A DNA stretch of 64,000 nt from Micropterus salmoides (lineage: Eukaryota > Chordata > Actinopteri > Centrarchiformes > Centrarchidae), in the NCBI RefSeq assembly GCF_014851395.1, contig NW_024041150.1, positions 13,974,137 to 14,038,136 of the forward strand, given 5' to 3'. This document shows positions 47,037-58,784 of the stretch, one piece after another (positions within the stretch are counted from its first letter, which is position 1; every line of letters starts with the position of its first letter). The position numbers and the translations under genes are program-made. Under the pieces are notes generated by a model. It was not told the origin of the DNA, ran no database searches, and saw nothing but the letters and a program-made list of their open reading frames with translations.

Positions 47037-50000
47037 CTGTAAATTCTGTAAAAAGTAAACAAAACATTAGTTAAATAAACAGTTGTTCAACATTTTGACA
47101 TTTTTGAAGAAGTAGAACACAATATAGCTTACGGGCGCCATTCACGGTGATTGAGCTGCCTTCAATGTCGAAGCCAGTGACGTTTAAACGTTGACTGATC
47201 AAAACCCTCCCAATCTGAGTTTTACTGGGAACAGATGTGCTTGCAAAGAGAAGGTTCATGTCATTGATGACTGATCCACTTCTGCAGATGGAGAAACACA
47301 AAATATTTTTGAAATATCAGATTTTGGTCACTACTCTGAAATTGTAACACGGTAAGTCTTAACAAATTACCTGAATGACACCACGTCCAAGGAACTGAAG
47401 GAGGAAGGGAATGCCTTTTGGAACGCAGGTTCAAGCTGCAGAAACAGAAAACAAATTTTACTTAAACACATTTCACATATATGTTTGCCTAAGTTGTACA
47501 GTGAGCTGGAGGTGTAGTTTAGTTATCTTCGCTCTTTATTTCATATAATAATTATCATTATTCTGCAGCAGCATAAATGTACCTGTATTTTCGTCAGGAA
47601 ATGCAAATTTCTAGTTTGTCATTATATTTACCCCTTTCATAGGCTTTCTAGCAAGCCTTATTTTACTTTGCTTTTTTTCTGTACTTTCTGTAGCGCAGAA
47701 AACTAACTGTGTCCAGGATTCCGACAGACAGGAGGAAAAATAATGATGAGAACCACCACAGGATTAAAAAACATAATAGATGACCTATTAATTTTTTTCA
47801 GTAACATTACATTTCTTCACGTGTATTTCTGGGCAGTGTGCACATTTTTTCAGCTGGTATTGGATTCTTTTCTATGTGGGGAATTTCTACTTGGGGAATT
47901 GGCCATTATATTTATTATATATTGGCCATGCCTTAATGCTTATTTTCGAAGGTTACTAAGTTTATTTATACTTTAAGAAACTTGGTTTTAGTGATAACAT
48001 TATTTACTAAGACTATAGGGAACAATGGAGTAAGTAAATTATACTATTTTTGTAAATACTTGTTACTTACTGGAAAACAAAGATTTGGAAAAAATTAACA
48101 CCTAGAAATATACAAACCTAGAAAGATACAAAAATAAATACTGAAGTAAAAAGAGTACTAGCTGTATTTTAAAATGTTACCATAACCTTTTAGTTCTCAG
48201 GTTTGAGCTCTCTGTTGAAAAAGTTCAGTAATTGTACCAGAAGATTTTATTATTTTATTATATTATTAAGAGTTTAACTTACCTGTGTCTTTATCAATGA
48301 AACTCGATCTCTAAATGCTGCAGATGATTGATTGTTCAAGTCACTTGTAAATGTGCTTTGAAGAGATCTGAAAGTCACCGCTGTTGTAATGAGTGCTACA
48401 GTTGTAGGTGCGGTAACTGTAGATGGAACTGGACCTGCTATAAAACATTTAAAAAACAATAAATTAATAAGAATTCGAAACAAAAATGATTTGTTTATAT
48501 TTGTAAAACTGACTTTGGTGCCAGTTTCACTGATTTGTAAAGGACCATCATAAAGGGCATAGAAAGAGAGCTTCTTTAGCTTCTTGTCTAGTTGAACAGA
48601 GAGATTAAACTGTCCGACACTGAACAGTTTTTTTATACCTTTGTTTCCTGTGCAGCAGCATAATATTTCAATAACTTTTTTAAATACTGCATGAGCATCA
48701 CGTTATTTCAAATGTTTTACATACTGATTAGAGTAATACATTGTGTTGTGTTTACTTACCTATTATTTTGACTCTGTTGGGATTTATGGTCACATTGAAG
48801 CTGTTGTTGGTATTACTCACAGCTTCTACTAAGGTTTGAGCAACGACACTGTTCTGTGGGAGTTGTGCAGAGCGAGTTTTCTGATTGAACACAACCTGCA
48901 GCTCTGCTTCAGTTCCATCGGCTCGGATTGGGAGACATCTGTTTCATAAAACCACTTGTCAAATAAAAATATGGGATGATTCTGTTGCTGTTTGTTATGG
49001 GTGATTTACACATGACAGTATTAACATTAGACAATACCAATTTTAAGACCATACAAAACACCAATGAACTACAATAAGAAAATGTTTTTACCTGAACAGT
49101 GTCACAATACAGTGGTCAAACTGAACAAATCTTGGTCTGTATATGAACTCACACTGCAAGAAAAAGCAACATTGAAAACCCTTGAGTAGCCTTCAAGCAC
49201 AATTGTTTTAAAATGAAATTTAACTGAAACAAAAATATACATAAAATGAATTTCCGGCTTAACAGATGTGTCCTTCAGCTAAACATTTGTGTGTAATCAT
49301 TAATGTGTAACATCTAGGGCTGAACGATTAATAGCAATTAGATTATTTTCCAAAATCGTTCAGCCCTTATTCACACTGTCGATTAATTTGTTCAATTTGC
49401 AAAATTACTCACCGTAGATACAACTCGTTGCTCAAGATCTTTGAACGGACTGCTGTTGGGGTTAGTGAGGTCAATTGAAAAAGAAACTTTCAAAGTGATT
49501 GAGATACGGTAAATAGGTTGAATGGCCAAAGTGGTGTTTGGTGTAGCAGTTGTTTTCGAGGAAGGTGTCGTTGCCTCAGTTGATGNNNNNNNNNNNNNNN
49601 NNNNNNNNNNNNNNNNNNNNNNNNNNNNNNNNNNNNNNNNNNNNNNNNNNNNNNNNNNNNNNNNNNNNNNNNNNNNNNNNNNNNNNNNNNNNNNNNNNNN
49701 NNNNNNNNNNNNNNNNNNNNNNNNNNNNNNNNNNNNNNNNNNNNNNNNNNNNNNNNNNNNNNNNNNNNNNNNNNNNNNNNNNNNNNNNNNNNNNNNNNNN
49801 NNNNNNNNNNNNNNNNNNNNNNNNNNNNNNNNNNNNNNNNNNNNNNNNNNNNNNNNNNNNNNNNNNNNNNNNNNNNNNNNNNNNNNNNNNNNNNNNNNNN
49901 NNNNNNNNNNNNNNNNNNNNNNNNNNNNNNNNNNNNNNNNNNNNNNNNNNNNNNNNNNNNNNNNNNNNNNNNNNNNNNNNNNNNNNNNNNNNNNNNNNNN

Positions 50001-51301
50001 NNNNNNNNNNNNNNNNNNNNNNNNNNNNNNNNNNNNNNNNNNNNNNNNNNNNNNNNNNNNNNNNNNNNNNNNNNNNNNNNNNNNNTGTGTTTGTTGAAGT
50101 AGCAGGTGTCTGTGTTGACACAGCTTTCGATGTCGAAGCAGGTATTTTACTTGCAGTTGTTGTCGGAGCAGGTGCCGTTGTTGCTGCTGTTGCTGTAGTG
50201 CACAATAAACATTATATATATGATATATCAGTATATTTAGATAAATTTATAACTATAATGTCAAATAATATTCAAATTATTTACTTTTATGTGTGTAAGT
50301 GGGTGGTCATAGGCAGGGCGCTCTAGCTGAGCTTCTGCAGCGTTCAACACCTGAAGCTCATCCCTTTTATCAACCTCTTCAATAAAGCTACAGCTCAACT
50401 TCCCGTTAGCACCAGATCGTCAATTTAACCCACAGTGGTAATCAGTGGTACCAATCTATTTTCTAGATTGTAGGAGTTTTTGATCCAGCTTTTTGACTGT
50501 ACTGACTGCCTGTGTTTTTTGCTTGTACTCAGATCTCAGCCCAATTGCAAGGACGCTGCTTGCCAGTCCTTTACTGAGTTTTGGAGCCCTGATCAGTCTG
50601 CCCGTATTTTTCTTTCTTTACTCTAATGGAAAGAAAACTTCAAAATATATATTTAGATGGTGTTTGTTTTTTTTTTGCATCTGTGGATTTCTTCTAAATT
50701 AATCAAAACAAGCTCATCTGCCTAAATTAAACAGAGTATTTCTAATGTGAGCTGCTGGTGACTGCAGGGGTGGGGCATAAATGCCGGCGCCGTGAAGTCG
50801 GACACATTTTACCTGTATGAGCTTACTGTGAGCTGAGATCAATGACTGACCAAGCAATTGTGTGGTTCCAACTTTGTGCAGCCAGAGAAAAGCAACTGCG
50901 GCCGCCGGACTTGTAGCCTGCAGCCGCCTTGTTCCTGTGAGGTTTTAATGTCATGACGTGGTGACGTTTTGCAGCACTGGCGAAAGTAAGACACAATTTC
51001 TAACAAGCATGCCTTAAGTCCAGCATGCATCACGTTAAGTCAGTGCTGCGCAGCGCTGCATGAAATCAAACGCATCTATTAACTCTCCCTTTGGTTCAAC
51101 TTCAGTTCATGTAACCGGTCCAAGGTTGTACTGAACGATTCAGAGACAAACACGCAACCTCGGGTGCGGGGGACAGACTAGCTATTGTTGTTGTTATACC
51201 CACACCTTTTCTAATATTTTGTAGAAAGAGGGAACAGGTTTAAAATCACTCAGCTTACCCATTAGAATCAGGACAACTGATATGATCCATGTGGTGCCCA
51301 T
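46951..51301 (-). CDS. Right mucin-like gene: signal peptide + Thr-rich array + two SEA domains + GPI-type C-terminus
   Basis: Coding exons in transcript order: 51301-51259, 50192-49413 (contains 500 N), 49153-49092, 48938-48760, 48437-48283, 47435-47371, 47281-47133 and 47036-46951 (stop complement at 46953-46951). All junctions are GT/AG with agreeing phases, except across the N gap, whose size is arbitrary. The product has a signal peptide (MGTTWIISVVLILM), a Thr/Ala/Pro mucin stretch, SEA1 without a cleavage motif, SEA2 with SGSVIND at the expected G-S cleavage turn, and a C-terminus (SSG, then TASCLVLLSWIL, SSQQ end) that looks like a GPI signal. It is the tail-to-tail paralogue of the gene at 1-16805 and the more complete of the two. 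I infer a mucosal surface mucin; no orthologue name is assigned. Confidence 0.87.
47133..47281 (-). CDS. Right mucin gene, SEA2 exon c
   Basis: 149 nt, acceptor CATCTGCAG, donor CCC|GTAAGC. Encodes SGSVINDMNLLFAS and INVTGF-like NVTGFDIEGSSITVNG. The G-S bond in SGSVI fits the SEA autoproteolysis site. Confidence 0.87.
47371..47435 (-). CDS. Right mucin gene, SEA2 exon b
   Basis: 65 nt, encoding LEPAFQKAFPSSFSSLDVVS, then F/R across the junction; phase 0 in, 2 out. No counterpart remains in the left gene. Confidence 0.85.
48283..48437 (-). CDS. Right mucin gene, SEA2 exon a with linker
   Basis: 155 nt. Starts AGPVPSTVTAPTTVALITTA and continues TFRSLQSTFTSDLNNQSS and RDRVSLIKTQ, the first half of SEA2. 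A tandem acceptor (TAGCAG) is conserved with the left copy. Donor CACAG|GTAAGT. Confidence 0.87.
48760..48938 (-). CDS. Right mucin gene, SEA1 exon c
   Basis: 179 nt; same length and phases as 15060-15238. The first codons differ (RCLPIRADG versus RSVQIRADG). Confidence 0.9.
49092..49153 (-). CDS. Right mucin gene, SEA1 exon b
   Basis: 62 nt, acceptor TTCTTGCAG, donor TTCAG|GTAAAA. Encodes CEFIYRPRFVQFDHCIVTLF. Confidence 0.9.
49413..50192 (-). CDS. Right mucin gene, Thr-rich exon with 500-N gap
   Basis: 5' part (50192-50086): TAATTAPAPTTTASKIPAST, then SKAVSTQTPATSTNT. 3' part (49585-49413): STEATTPSSKTTATPNTTLA, then QPIYRISITLKVSFSIDL and LEQRVVST, the start of SEA1. Acceptor GCACTACAG, donor ACG|GTGAGT. 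The two sides are in different frames if the gap is taken as 500, so the true gap is another length, quite possibly many kb of repeat as in the left gene. Confidence 0.8.
49586..50085. other. Assembly gap, 500 N
   Basis: Exactly 500 N inside the right mucin exon. Confidence 0.99.
50612..50742 (+). repeat. Dispersed repeat, copy 2 left part (in mucin intron)
   Basis: Matches 39829-39972, same orientation. Confidence 0.75.
51090..51175 (+). repeat. Dispersed repeat, copy 2 right part (in mucin intron)
   Basis: Matches 41085-41175, same orientation. Confidence 0.65.
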
Positions 51302-51318
51302 CTTGTCTTCACATGAAT
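51259..51318 (-). CDS. Right mucin gene, signal-peptide exon
   Basis: Acceptor GATTTGACAG, a 17-nt leader, then ATG at 51301. Encodes MGTTWIISVVLILMG with donor ATGG|GTAAGC, phase 1. The hydrophobic core and Ala/Thr downstream fit a cleaved signal peptide. The coding part is 51259-51301. Confidence 0.85.
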
Positions 51319-52129
51319 CTGTCAAATCAAACAATACAGTAACTTACTCAGAAAAAGAAAGAGCATGTGATAACCTTTTTGCACAACAGTTGCTAGCTAC
51401 TATAACCACTGCTTTCACTATAATGTTAATGTGAGAAGACAGTGTATTACAAAATGTCAAGTGGATAATATTTACAACAATCAAACATTTGTATGATTTT
51501 TTGTTCTCTTTATCTCTGTCCATTTGTATTTTAAATGAAACAGATTATTTAAAGAAAATGTCATTTTTACCAGTATACAACCTCAAGTGCAAATGACTGA
51601 ATTCATTATAGGAGTATTTTTGTTCTTTATAAGTAAATGTTAAGAAAAACAAGACATGACTAAAATACAGTATGTGCCCCCCTCACAATTACCCTGACAC
51701 CAAATACTGTATATCTTACACTTTTAAACAGCGTTGATAAAATGCTACTTTTACTCCTTTGAAACGCCTTGAAACCTATGTTTTATTACATTGTACACAT
51801 TACATTTTCATTAATGTCAAGTTCATAATAAAATACACTGATAAATCGTGGCTGTACTATGGACCAAAAGATTACCAGCACTGTTTCAAATTCTAGTATA
51901 TGGGTAGAGTTATTTGTTGAAATACTTTCCCAGCTCAACACCTAATTTCAGTCTCCTAAACCAATGTAATACAAAAACAAAAAGAAACGATGTAAAGTGC
52001 TCAGAATTAAGTGCTTAAACTGTAACCCTTTCTGACAAATTCCAACTGTGTCTATCTTGCTGTCAAATATTTTGCTTCCCATATTTCATCTTCAGTTTCT
52101 TGAGTCTTTAGACTCTAAATCTCCATCAA
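51319..52129. other. Intron of the right mucin gene, no element recognised
   Basis: AT-rich. Nothing supported. Confidence 0.5.
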
Positions 52130-53090
52130 ATTAGTTAGAGCTGAGCAGCGTACTACTCGTCATTAATAGAAGAAAATAGGAACAACCCCAGGTTTCTTTT
52201 CAGCACTGTAGCCAGGCTGACAGAGAGTCACAGCTCTATTGAGCCAAGTATTCCCATAGCTCTCAGTAGTTACGACTTCATGAGCTTCTTTAATGATAAA
52301 ATTCTAACTATTAGAGACAAAATTCACCAAGACCTGCCCTCAACTGGCACCAACTTATCTCTTAACTCAGGAACCTTAGAAACAGCTGTAGAACCAGATA
52401 TATGTTTAGACTGCTTTGCTTCCCTCAATCTTTACCAACTAACTTCAATAATTTCTTCATCTAAACCATCAACCTGCCTCTTAGACCTCATCCTGACTAG
52501 ATTGCTTAAAGATGTTTTACCCTTAGTCAGCACCTCTATACTAGATATGATCAATCTATCTCTATCAACAGGCTATGCACCACAGTACTTTAAAGTAGCT
52601 GTAATTAAACCTCTTCTGAAAAAGCCCAAACTTGATCCAGATGTTTTAGCCAACTATAGACCTAGTCCTATTGTTATTATAATCATTAACATTACAACTG
52701 TTATCATTAACACTACTATAAATATCAGTACCATTTTTCATTTAGTCTATAGCAACATCACCTTTACTGTCTGTACCTCTGTGTGTATATATTGTGTAGG
52801 CTGCCTCCCTCCCCTCTCTCTCCTTCCATCCCTCTCTCTCTTTCTCTCTGTTCCTCTCTCTCTTGCTCGCCAGCCCTGAGCCATGGTTCTGCTCAAGGTT
52901 TCTGCCTCTTTAAAGGAAGTTTTTTCTTGCCTCTGTCTCCTAGTGCTGCTCTTGGTGGGAACTGTTGGGCTTCTGTAAATAGCATCATAGAGTACGGTCT
53001 AGACCTGCTCTTTTATGAAAAGCACAGTGATATAACTGTTCTTGTGATTTGGCGCTATATAAATAAAATTGAATTGAACTGAATTGATGG
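52130..53090 (+). mobile_element. L2-like LINE with internal deletion, in the right mucin gene's first intron
   Basis: A frame from about 52160 encodes RNNPRFLFSTVARLTE, FMSFFNDKILTIRDK, LSTGYAPQYFKVAVIKPLLK and DPDVLANYRP. It then jumps straight into 3'UTR (shared with 33505-33655). The end shows the fish L2-type tail GATTTGGCGCTATATAAAT then AAAATTGAATTGAA. Most of the RT domain is missing. The long frame 52280-52879 is a chimera of ORF2 and UTR. It lies antisense to the host gene. Confidence 0.75.
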
Positions 53091-53343
53091 AATACACATG
53101 TCAACATGTACTACCTCAAAAAGCAGAGTACATGAACATGCATGTGTGCAGAGTGAGAAACTCTACTTTCACAAAGAGAAACTTTAAAAAATGCTAATGA
53201 CTTCATGTGGCCATCACTTATTATCACTTTAGATATGTGTTAATGTGCATGAATTACACATAATTACAAAGAAATAGAAATGCATACATACAATATACAA
53301 TGAATACAAGAAAAAAAGTGTATATTCTTAAGACTGTACTTAC

Positions 53344-53465
53344 CGAAAATGAAAAGTTATAATATCCCTTTCTCTATCTGCATCAGTTGTTTGTTTTAAA
53401 ACTATGTTGGTGTCTTCCACTTCTGTTTAGTTCATAGGTGATACTGTAAAGCTGTCACCTCATGT
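53344..53465 (-). other. Candidate 5'UTR exon of the right mucin gene
   Basis: The - strand ends ATTTTCG|GTAAGTAC, a strong donor, and lies about 25-30 bp downstream of a TATAAA. It contains no long frame and would splice to the acceptor before 51318. This is inference from signals only. Confidence 0.45.
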
Positions 53466-53488
53466 GACAGTCAACATCTATTAAGGCC

Positions 53489-53494
53489 TTTATA
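53489..53494 (-). promoter_or_regulatory. Candidate TATA box of the right mucin gene
   Basis: TATAAA in CCAATATAAAGGCC on the - strand. Confidence 0.4.
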
Positions 53495-53499
53495 TTGGA

Positions 53500-54981
53500 A
53501 TGAAAGCTATGTGACTCATTCACTGTAATTACTTCAAAAACGTTGAAGCTATAAACAAACACAAATAACCAGATAGATAATTTCTATTCAAAACTCAAGT
53601 TATTGTTTGGCTCTATATTATTGCACACGCCCTTCTTTTGTCCTGTCAAAGAAGGAACTGCTGTATTCCACAAGTTTTACCAGCGTGACAAGTTATGACA
53701 ATTAAATAAATAGTTTGATAGAGTGAGGAGTGGTGCTGAGGTGAAGCTGTCCTTCAGCCAGCAGAGACTGACGAAACTTGACATGAGGGAGGTTAAGGCA
53801 TGCAAATGTGTGGCAATAGCACTGAAGTTCCTGATTAAACGTCTTAAAAAGTTTTCAAACCCCAGAAGTCATTTAACCAATTTACAACTGGTGGACCACT
53901 CTGCCACAGCACTGTCTTCAGCAGGGTACATCAGGATGTGGTCGGTGGAGAAAACAAAACCCAGGGAAGAGACACTAGAGACATAAACTCACATTTTTGA
54001 GTTGGACACGAGTTTCCTCAGGGTGTGAACTAACCACTGGGGGAGTCAACTTATTTTCCAGGTCATAAGGAAACCCAGTACAGCTCAGGCGTGTGCTTCA
54101 GTGAACTGAGATTATCATCATCATCATCTCTAATTGCTAATTCTTATCATTTCAAGTTTTAAGTTTCAACTTACTGTGCAAATATCTCCTTTCCTTTCTT
54201 TGTTTTTTTTTTTTGCTGTATTTTTCCAAGATGGTCAAACACTGTTCCTGATGCACTTGTAATAGTTACAGTAGCTAACCAGAGAGGTTGAAAGGAGAAG
54301 TACGATTTCCCTTTTCAAAACCTAAAACAAATCCAGAAAAAATATATGCTGTGGATTTTTCCTAGTGTAATGTTAGTTAGCCAACGCTACATTACCTAAC
54401 TTAAGTTACTACTCAATGTAACAGTATATAACCCTACTGCTTTTGGTTTTTAATGATTGCAATAGTGAATAGAGACCTACCAAGCTTTACAGGAACAGTG
54501 TTTAATCTTAATATCGTTGTCCTTTGTCTCAATCGTCAGGTGATGCGGTGGTTCACTTTTACTCTGTGATCGGTAGGCTTTAGCTTCTGTCTTTATTTGT
54601 TTCATGTCAGTTTGACAGCCTGAATACAACCTTCAAATGCATAATGCAAACCTATCTGTCTCCTTTTTTCATTTTTCCAAAACTTAGATAATATTACTCC
54701 ATGGAGCGCAGTTACAGACAGTGGCAGCGACGTGATAAAATGACATGATGAAACTAACGTCAAGGTTAGGAAATGGTATGGTCTATTTTAGGGGTGTCTG
54801 AAATGGTATTGCAAGATTCTTGAAGATAAAGCCTGAACATGGGAAATATATTGTAATAATTACAATTACAAGTAAGAAAAATCCCCCAGAACTGTTGTTT
54901 TTGCCACTTTTGAGGGGGTCCAAGCCTTTCTTAGGGGTGTCAGACCGCCTCCTAATTCGAATCATGACTTTTCGCATCCAG
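53500..54981. other. No gene recognised
   Basis: Upstream of the right mucin gene. A basic frame at 53723-53986 (+) has no recognised family. The rest is AT-rich. Confidence 0.5.
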
Positions 54982-56454
54982 CACAGCAAAATCAAAAGTG
55001 TTAGATTTTCAGTGTTAGAGTTGAGAGTAAAAATGTAGTCATCTCTTTTTAAATCTAATTTAACTAAAAGAGAGTTATTTCTCAAAAATAATTGGTATTG
55101 TCACTGGGTCTTAAATGTCATATTGTGAGTTCAACTCTGCGGTGTCAACTCGAAAGTTAGCATTACCTCGTGAAGTCTATCATGTCCATAATTGCCTACA
55201 TTGAGGTGGGAGACCAGACAGCTTTTTTTCCCGCTCAACTGGATACGGACACGATCCAAGTATGAGTGGCGGCATTCACATGTAAGTAAATTTAAGCCAG
55301 TAGTTCTATTTAAATAATTATATTTGTAGTGGTAGGCCTATTTATCTGACAGGTTACATTAAAGTTAAGTTAGCTAATGCTTAATACCCAAGTTGGTTTG
55401 ATAACGCTAACGTTAGCTAACCAGCTCACCATGCAACAGTTATATTACCACGCTAACACTGATTGAAAAATATCCATGTACAATTTTAGCTCAATGAATG
55501 GAACAAATACAGTAAGAATGTTCTTATTGGGAAATCAGAACAACCAGTAACCCTAGTGGTCCATTAAACGTTCCAGAAATTAAAATTAGACGGAAGTAAC
55601 GTTGGCATTTTCTTTTCAAGGTAAGGATAATGTCACGGTGACATTAGCTGTATGTTTGTAACTTTGTGTTGTATTTCAAATATACATTAATATGCTTAAC
55701 GTACTTGGTGTATGTTTGTGTTTACATCTTAATAATTTCTACAGCAGTTGCAACACTTTTTATGTGAGGGTTTCAGCAAGCTAACTTACGTTAACGTTTA
55801 AAGTTTAAGTTTAAAGTTTAACCAACTAAGTCAGGTGCATAGCTTCGGAGCTGTGTAACTTTACTGGCTTTGGGTGGGTAAAAGTACTGCTGTCATTATT
55901 ATATTAACATTCTGTACATACATTGTTTGGTATGTGTAACGTTATGTTTAGCTTAAACGTTATGTTTAGCTTAAAATTGGATGTTGGATGCAGCATTAAT
56001 AAGATAACATCAGCTTATGTGATGGATGTTTATCGATTAGTCACGGAGGTTCGTTTCATTTCCATGGACAGTTTCTCTGTGCGTATCGCTAGCTGTATAG
56101 CGTGATGTTGCGTACAGGGCATGGTGCAATTTGAAAGAATTTTGTGTAGATAAAAACATCCACCTTTTATTTTTACCGTTACTGCTTAGCGTTTCCTTTA
56201 TCATATTTCACGCAAACCTTTATGATTGTTGATATTGCGTCACAATTTTTTTATGAAATCGTGTAAATAAGTGTACTGGGTTTTATGTTTAGGTTAGACA
56301 CATTTCATAGGGAAATGTTATGAAATGTTAAAGTAAACTTTATGTTAACTCGCCTCACCCCAGTTAGCTTTACTTCCTCCTTGTGTTAGTACTTGTCAGG
56401 TTAACGTTAACATTTTCTCCTTCATTACGTTTCTGAATGTACTTTTCTTTACAG

Positions 56455-58672
56455 CACATAATGTTGGTCAAAGTGAGGTTTGGTGAAAGTCAGAAGTATG
56501 TTAAAGTGGCCAAAATCTGTAGAGGGCTATGAAGACTACAATAGATTTCTTCAGAAAGGTAGGGATTACATTTTTTTTTAACTCATTACATTGAAGTCAT
56601 CAGTTACTATAATGTCTAATGTTATTCCATTTACAATGTGACTTTAATCTGGTTATAATGCCCCACCAACCAAGCTGTGTTTATTATCTTGGCCAGTTGT
56701 AATAATTTCTTGTCAAGCAGTCAAAATATAGAATCTAAAATGCAGAAAAACAAAAACACTGCACAGAATGCTCCAATTGTTAAAAAAATTTAATACTAAT
56801 AATAATGGGAACTGTGCTGTGTTTTTCTTTATTTTCCTAACCCTAATATTCTCTCAGTCATAGAAATTACAGACAGAGCTGTATGTCACAGATGAATTGG
56901 GGACAGAAGTGGATGCGGATGTGTTTGAGGAGCTTTTTACAAGCAGGGACAGTCCATCCACTTTAATGTGGAAAAATGCCTGGAAAACCTTAAATATCTC
57001 GAGAAGTATGGTTATCAAAATTCTGAATAATACCAATTGATTCCTAATTGAGATGAATATTTTAAGCTTTGAATGACGTTTCTACGTTGAAAACTGTGGA
57101 ACTAGTTAGGTTGCAAAAAATTGAGCGGAATAAGAAAAAGTTATTAATCCTCAAACACAAAGATTCTGTAGAAGAGCTGTGCTTTTATAGCAGGAATGTC
57201 TAACATGATGACTACCTTTGTGATTCTTCTTCATCTTTTAGATGGTGAGAGATGTTCCCCAGTCTAAACGGGGGGGAGAAAAAATCTTGCATGAATATGA
57301 AAAAACAAAGACATTGACGGATGCTACACGGCGACAGGTGGTAAACCTCCTAGTTGCAGACATGATGGAAGTCCATGGGTAAGTATTAAATGTTCAACTT
57401 GATACTAATCATATTTCCACAGTAATATTTTATTAGGGGATTTAGGTGTCCATTCTGTTGAGCAAAAGGGTGTTTACCTATGTCACTGAGCCCTGTTTAG
57501 CAGTTTAAATGCAGGTTGTTGTGGTCTCATATTGCAATAACACACTATTAAGGGTTTTTATATGTAATCTGATTGTGTCAGTAATAATTAAACAAAACTT
57601 TATAAATTTCAAACATAAATTTGAAAATGAGAGAGTAAAACTTAACAAAGAGGAAAATATGTTGTCTCACTAGTAAAATTTGTAAATTAAGACTAATCTA
57701 TAAGTGTAGCAGTACAAAAGAGATGGAAGCATACCCACAAAGCCAACAGTGAGGACAAAAGTGTGATCTGTTGGGAAAAAAGCAGGGGAAAACAACAGGT
57801 TATACAAAAATGTAAAAGATCACATAGTAACACACACTGTTACAATACACAACAGATTCTTATTCTTATCTTCTTACCTTAAGTCTTGTCTTTGGCATAA
57901 TCTGTATTTTTTTAAATAATATTTTAAAATATAAATGTTTCTGAAAATCTTACACTTTCTTCTACTTTGCTCCTAAGCTGGGACAGTGACCTGTCAAGCA
58001 TTTATACTGTTGGTTCACCTACTCCCCCCTACCTCAAAAGGCCACAAGAAGAGTGCTAAAATCAGCTCAGATCAACCTGTCAACCATGTGGTGAGATATC
58101 TGAAGGTATTCCGTTTTTAAAGTTTTTCATCCAGTTGTTCTCATACTGCTTGTGTTGCATAAATGTAAATACTCCATATTTGTATAGCGCCTTTCTAGTC
58201 TTTTCGACCATTCAAAGCACTTTTACACTACATCTGCATTCACCATTCACACACAGGTGCCAAGAATACTTCAACATGCAGCCTGGAGAAGCCAGGAATT
58301 GAACCTCCGACCTTCTGATTAACTCTCTACCTCCTGAGCCACAGCTCAACTTATGTATTAATATTTTCTGTCTCTGTGTTTGTCACAGATTGGAGCCAGT
58401 GTTGAGACCTTCGTAGGGAGCTTGGAACCAGGACAGCCCTTCCTCCTCTGTGTTGGTGATCAGAAGAACAACATTCAAAGGTTCTATGTCATCGTTGAGC
58501 AGAAAGCCATCCCTTGCAAGACACAGACATCCCTGACAGCTTTCGATGAGCTTTTCAAGGCACACTTCATCTTCAGTGTTAACTACCATGAATCCCTCAA
58601 CAGCTTCTACACATTCATCCAAACCACGGTGTTTAACATGTGGGAAGTGCCAAGGAATGTCCCTGAGTAAAA
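56455..58672 (+). pseudogene. Transposon ORF1: PB1-like/SAMD3-like multi-exon frame
   Basis: Candidate exons are 56455-56558 (VKVRFGESQKYVKVA, then a frame change, then VEGYEDYNRFLQK), about 56873-56950 (ELYVTDELGTEVDADVFEEL), 57242-57378 (KILHEYEKTKTLTD, RQVVNLLVADMMEVHG) and about 58386-58672 (FVGSLEPGQPFLLCVGDQKN, FDELFKAHFIFSV, then a stop). The wording resembles fish proteins annotated as SAMD3-like with a PB1-type N-terminus (from memory). These are often found with such transposons, so it may be a standard accessory gene rather than captured cargo. At least one frameshift makes it a pseudogene. Confidence 0.5.
58161..58352 (-). mobile_element. tRNA-derived SINE inside the CACTA element
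   Basis: Read on the - strand: TGGCTCAGGAGGTAGAG (A-box) and GGTTCAATTCC (B-box), then a body with CTCCAGGCTGCATGTTGAAG and a tail AAGGCGCTATACAAATATGG. Its position in an intron of ORF1 shows insertion after the DNA element arrived. Confidence 0.75.
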
Positions 58673-58784
58673 GAGCACAGAGCAAGGCTGTTGCACACTA
58701 ATACTTGAGGTGATACACATCCTTGTTTGCAAATATGCTGATATGTTCCATTTGTAAAGCACACCAGAAAAGTTCTGCATTGCT

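Larger units (their letters stand above)
45985..49585 (-). repeat. Right arm of the inverted duplication
   Basis: The reverse complement of the left arm (about 14500-17740). Homology covers coding exons, introns, 3'UTR and about 100 bp beyond the poly(A) signal. The arms face tail to tail. Confidence 0.85.

Noticed and set aside
49522..50326. + strand frames across the second N gap
   Set aside because: They are antisense to the right mucin exon and made mostly of N.
52280..52879. A 199-residue gene
   Set aside because: The first part is L2 ORF2 and the rest is L2 3'UTR read through after a deletion.
53723..53986. A basic 87-residue protein
   Set aside because: No splice context, no recognised motif, and composition typical of chance frames.
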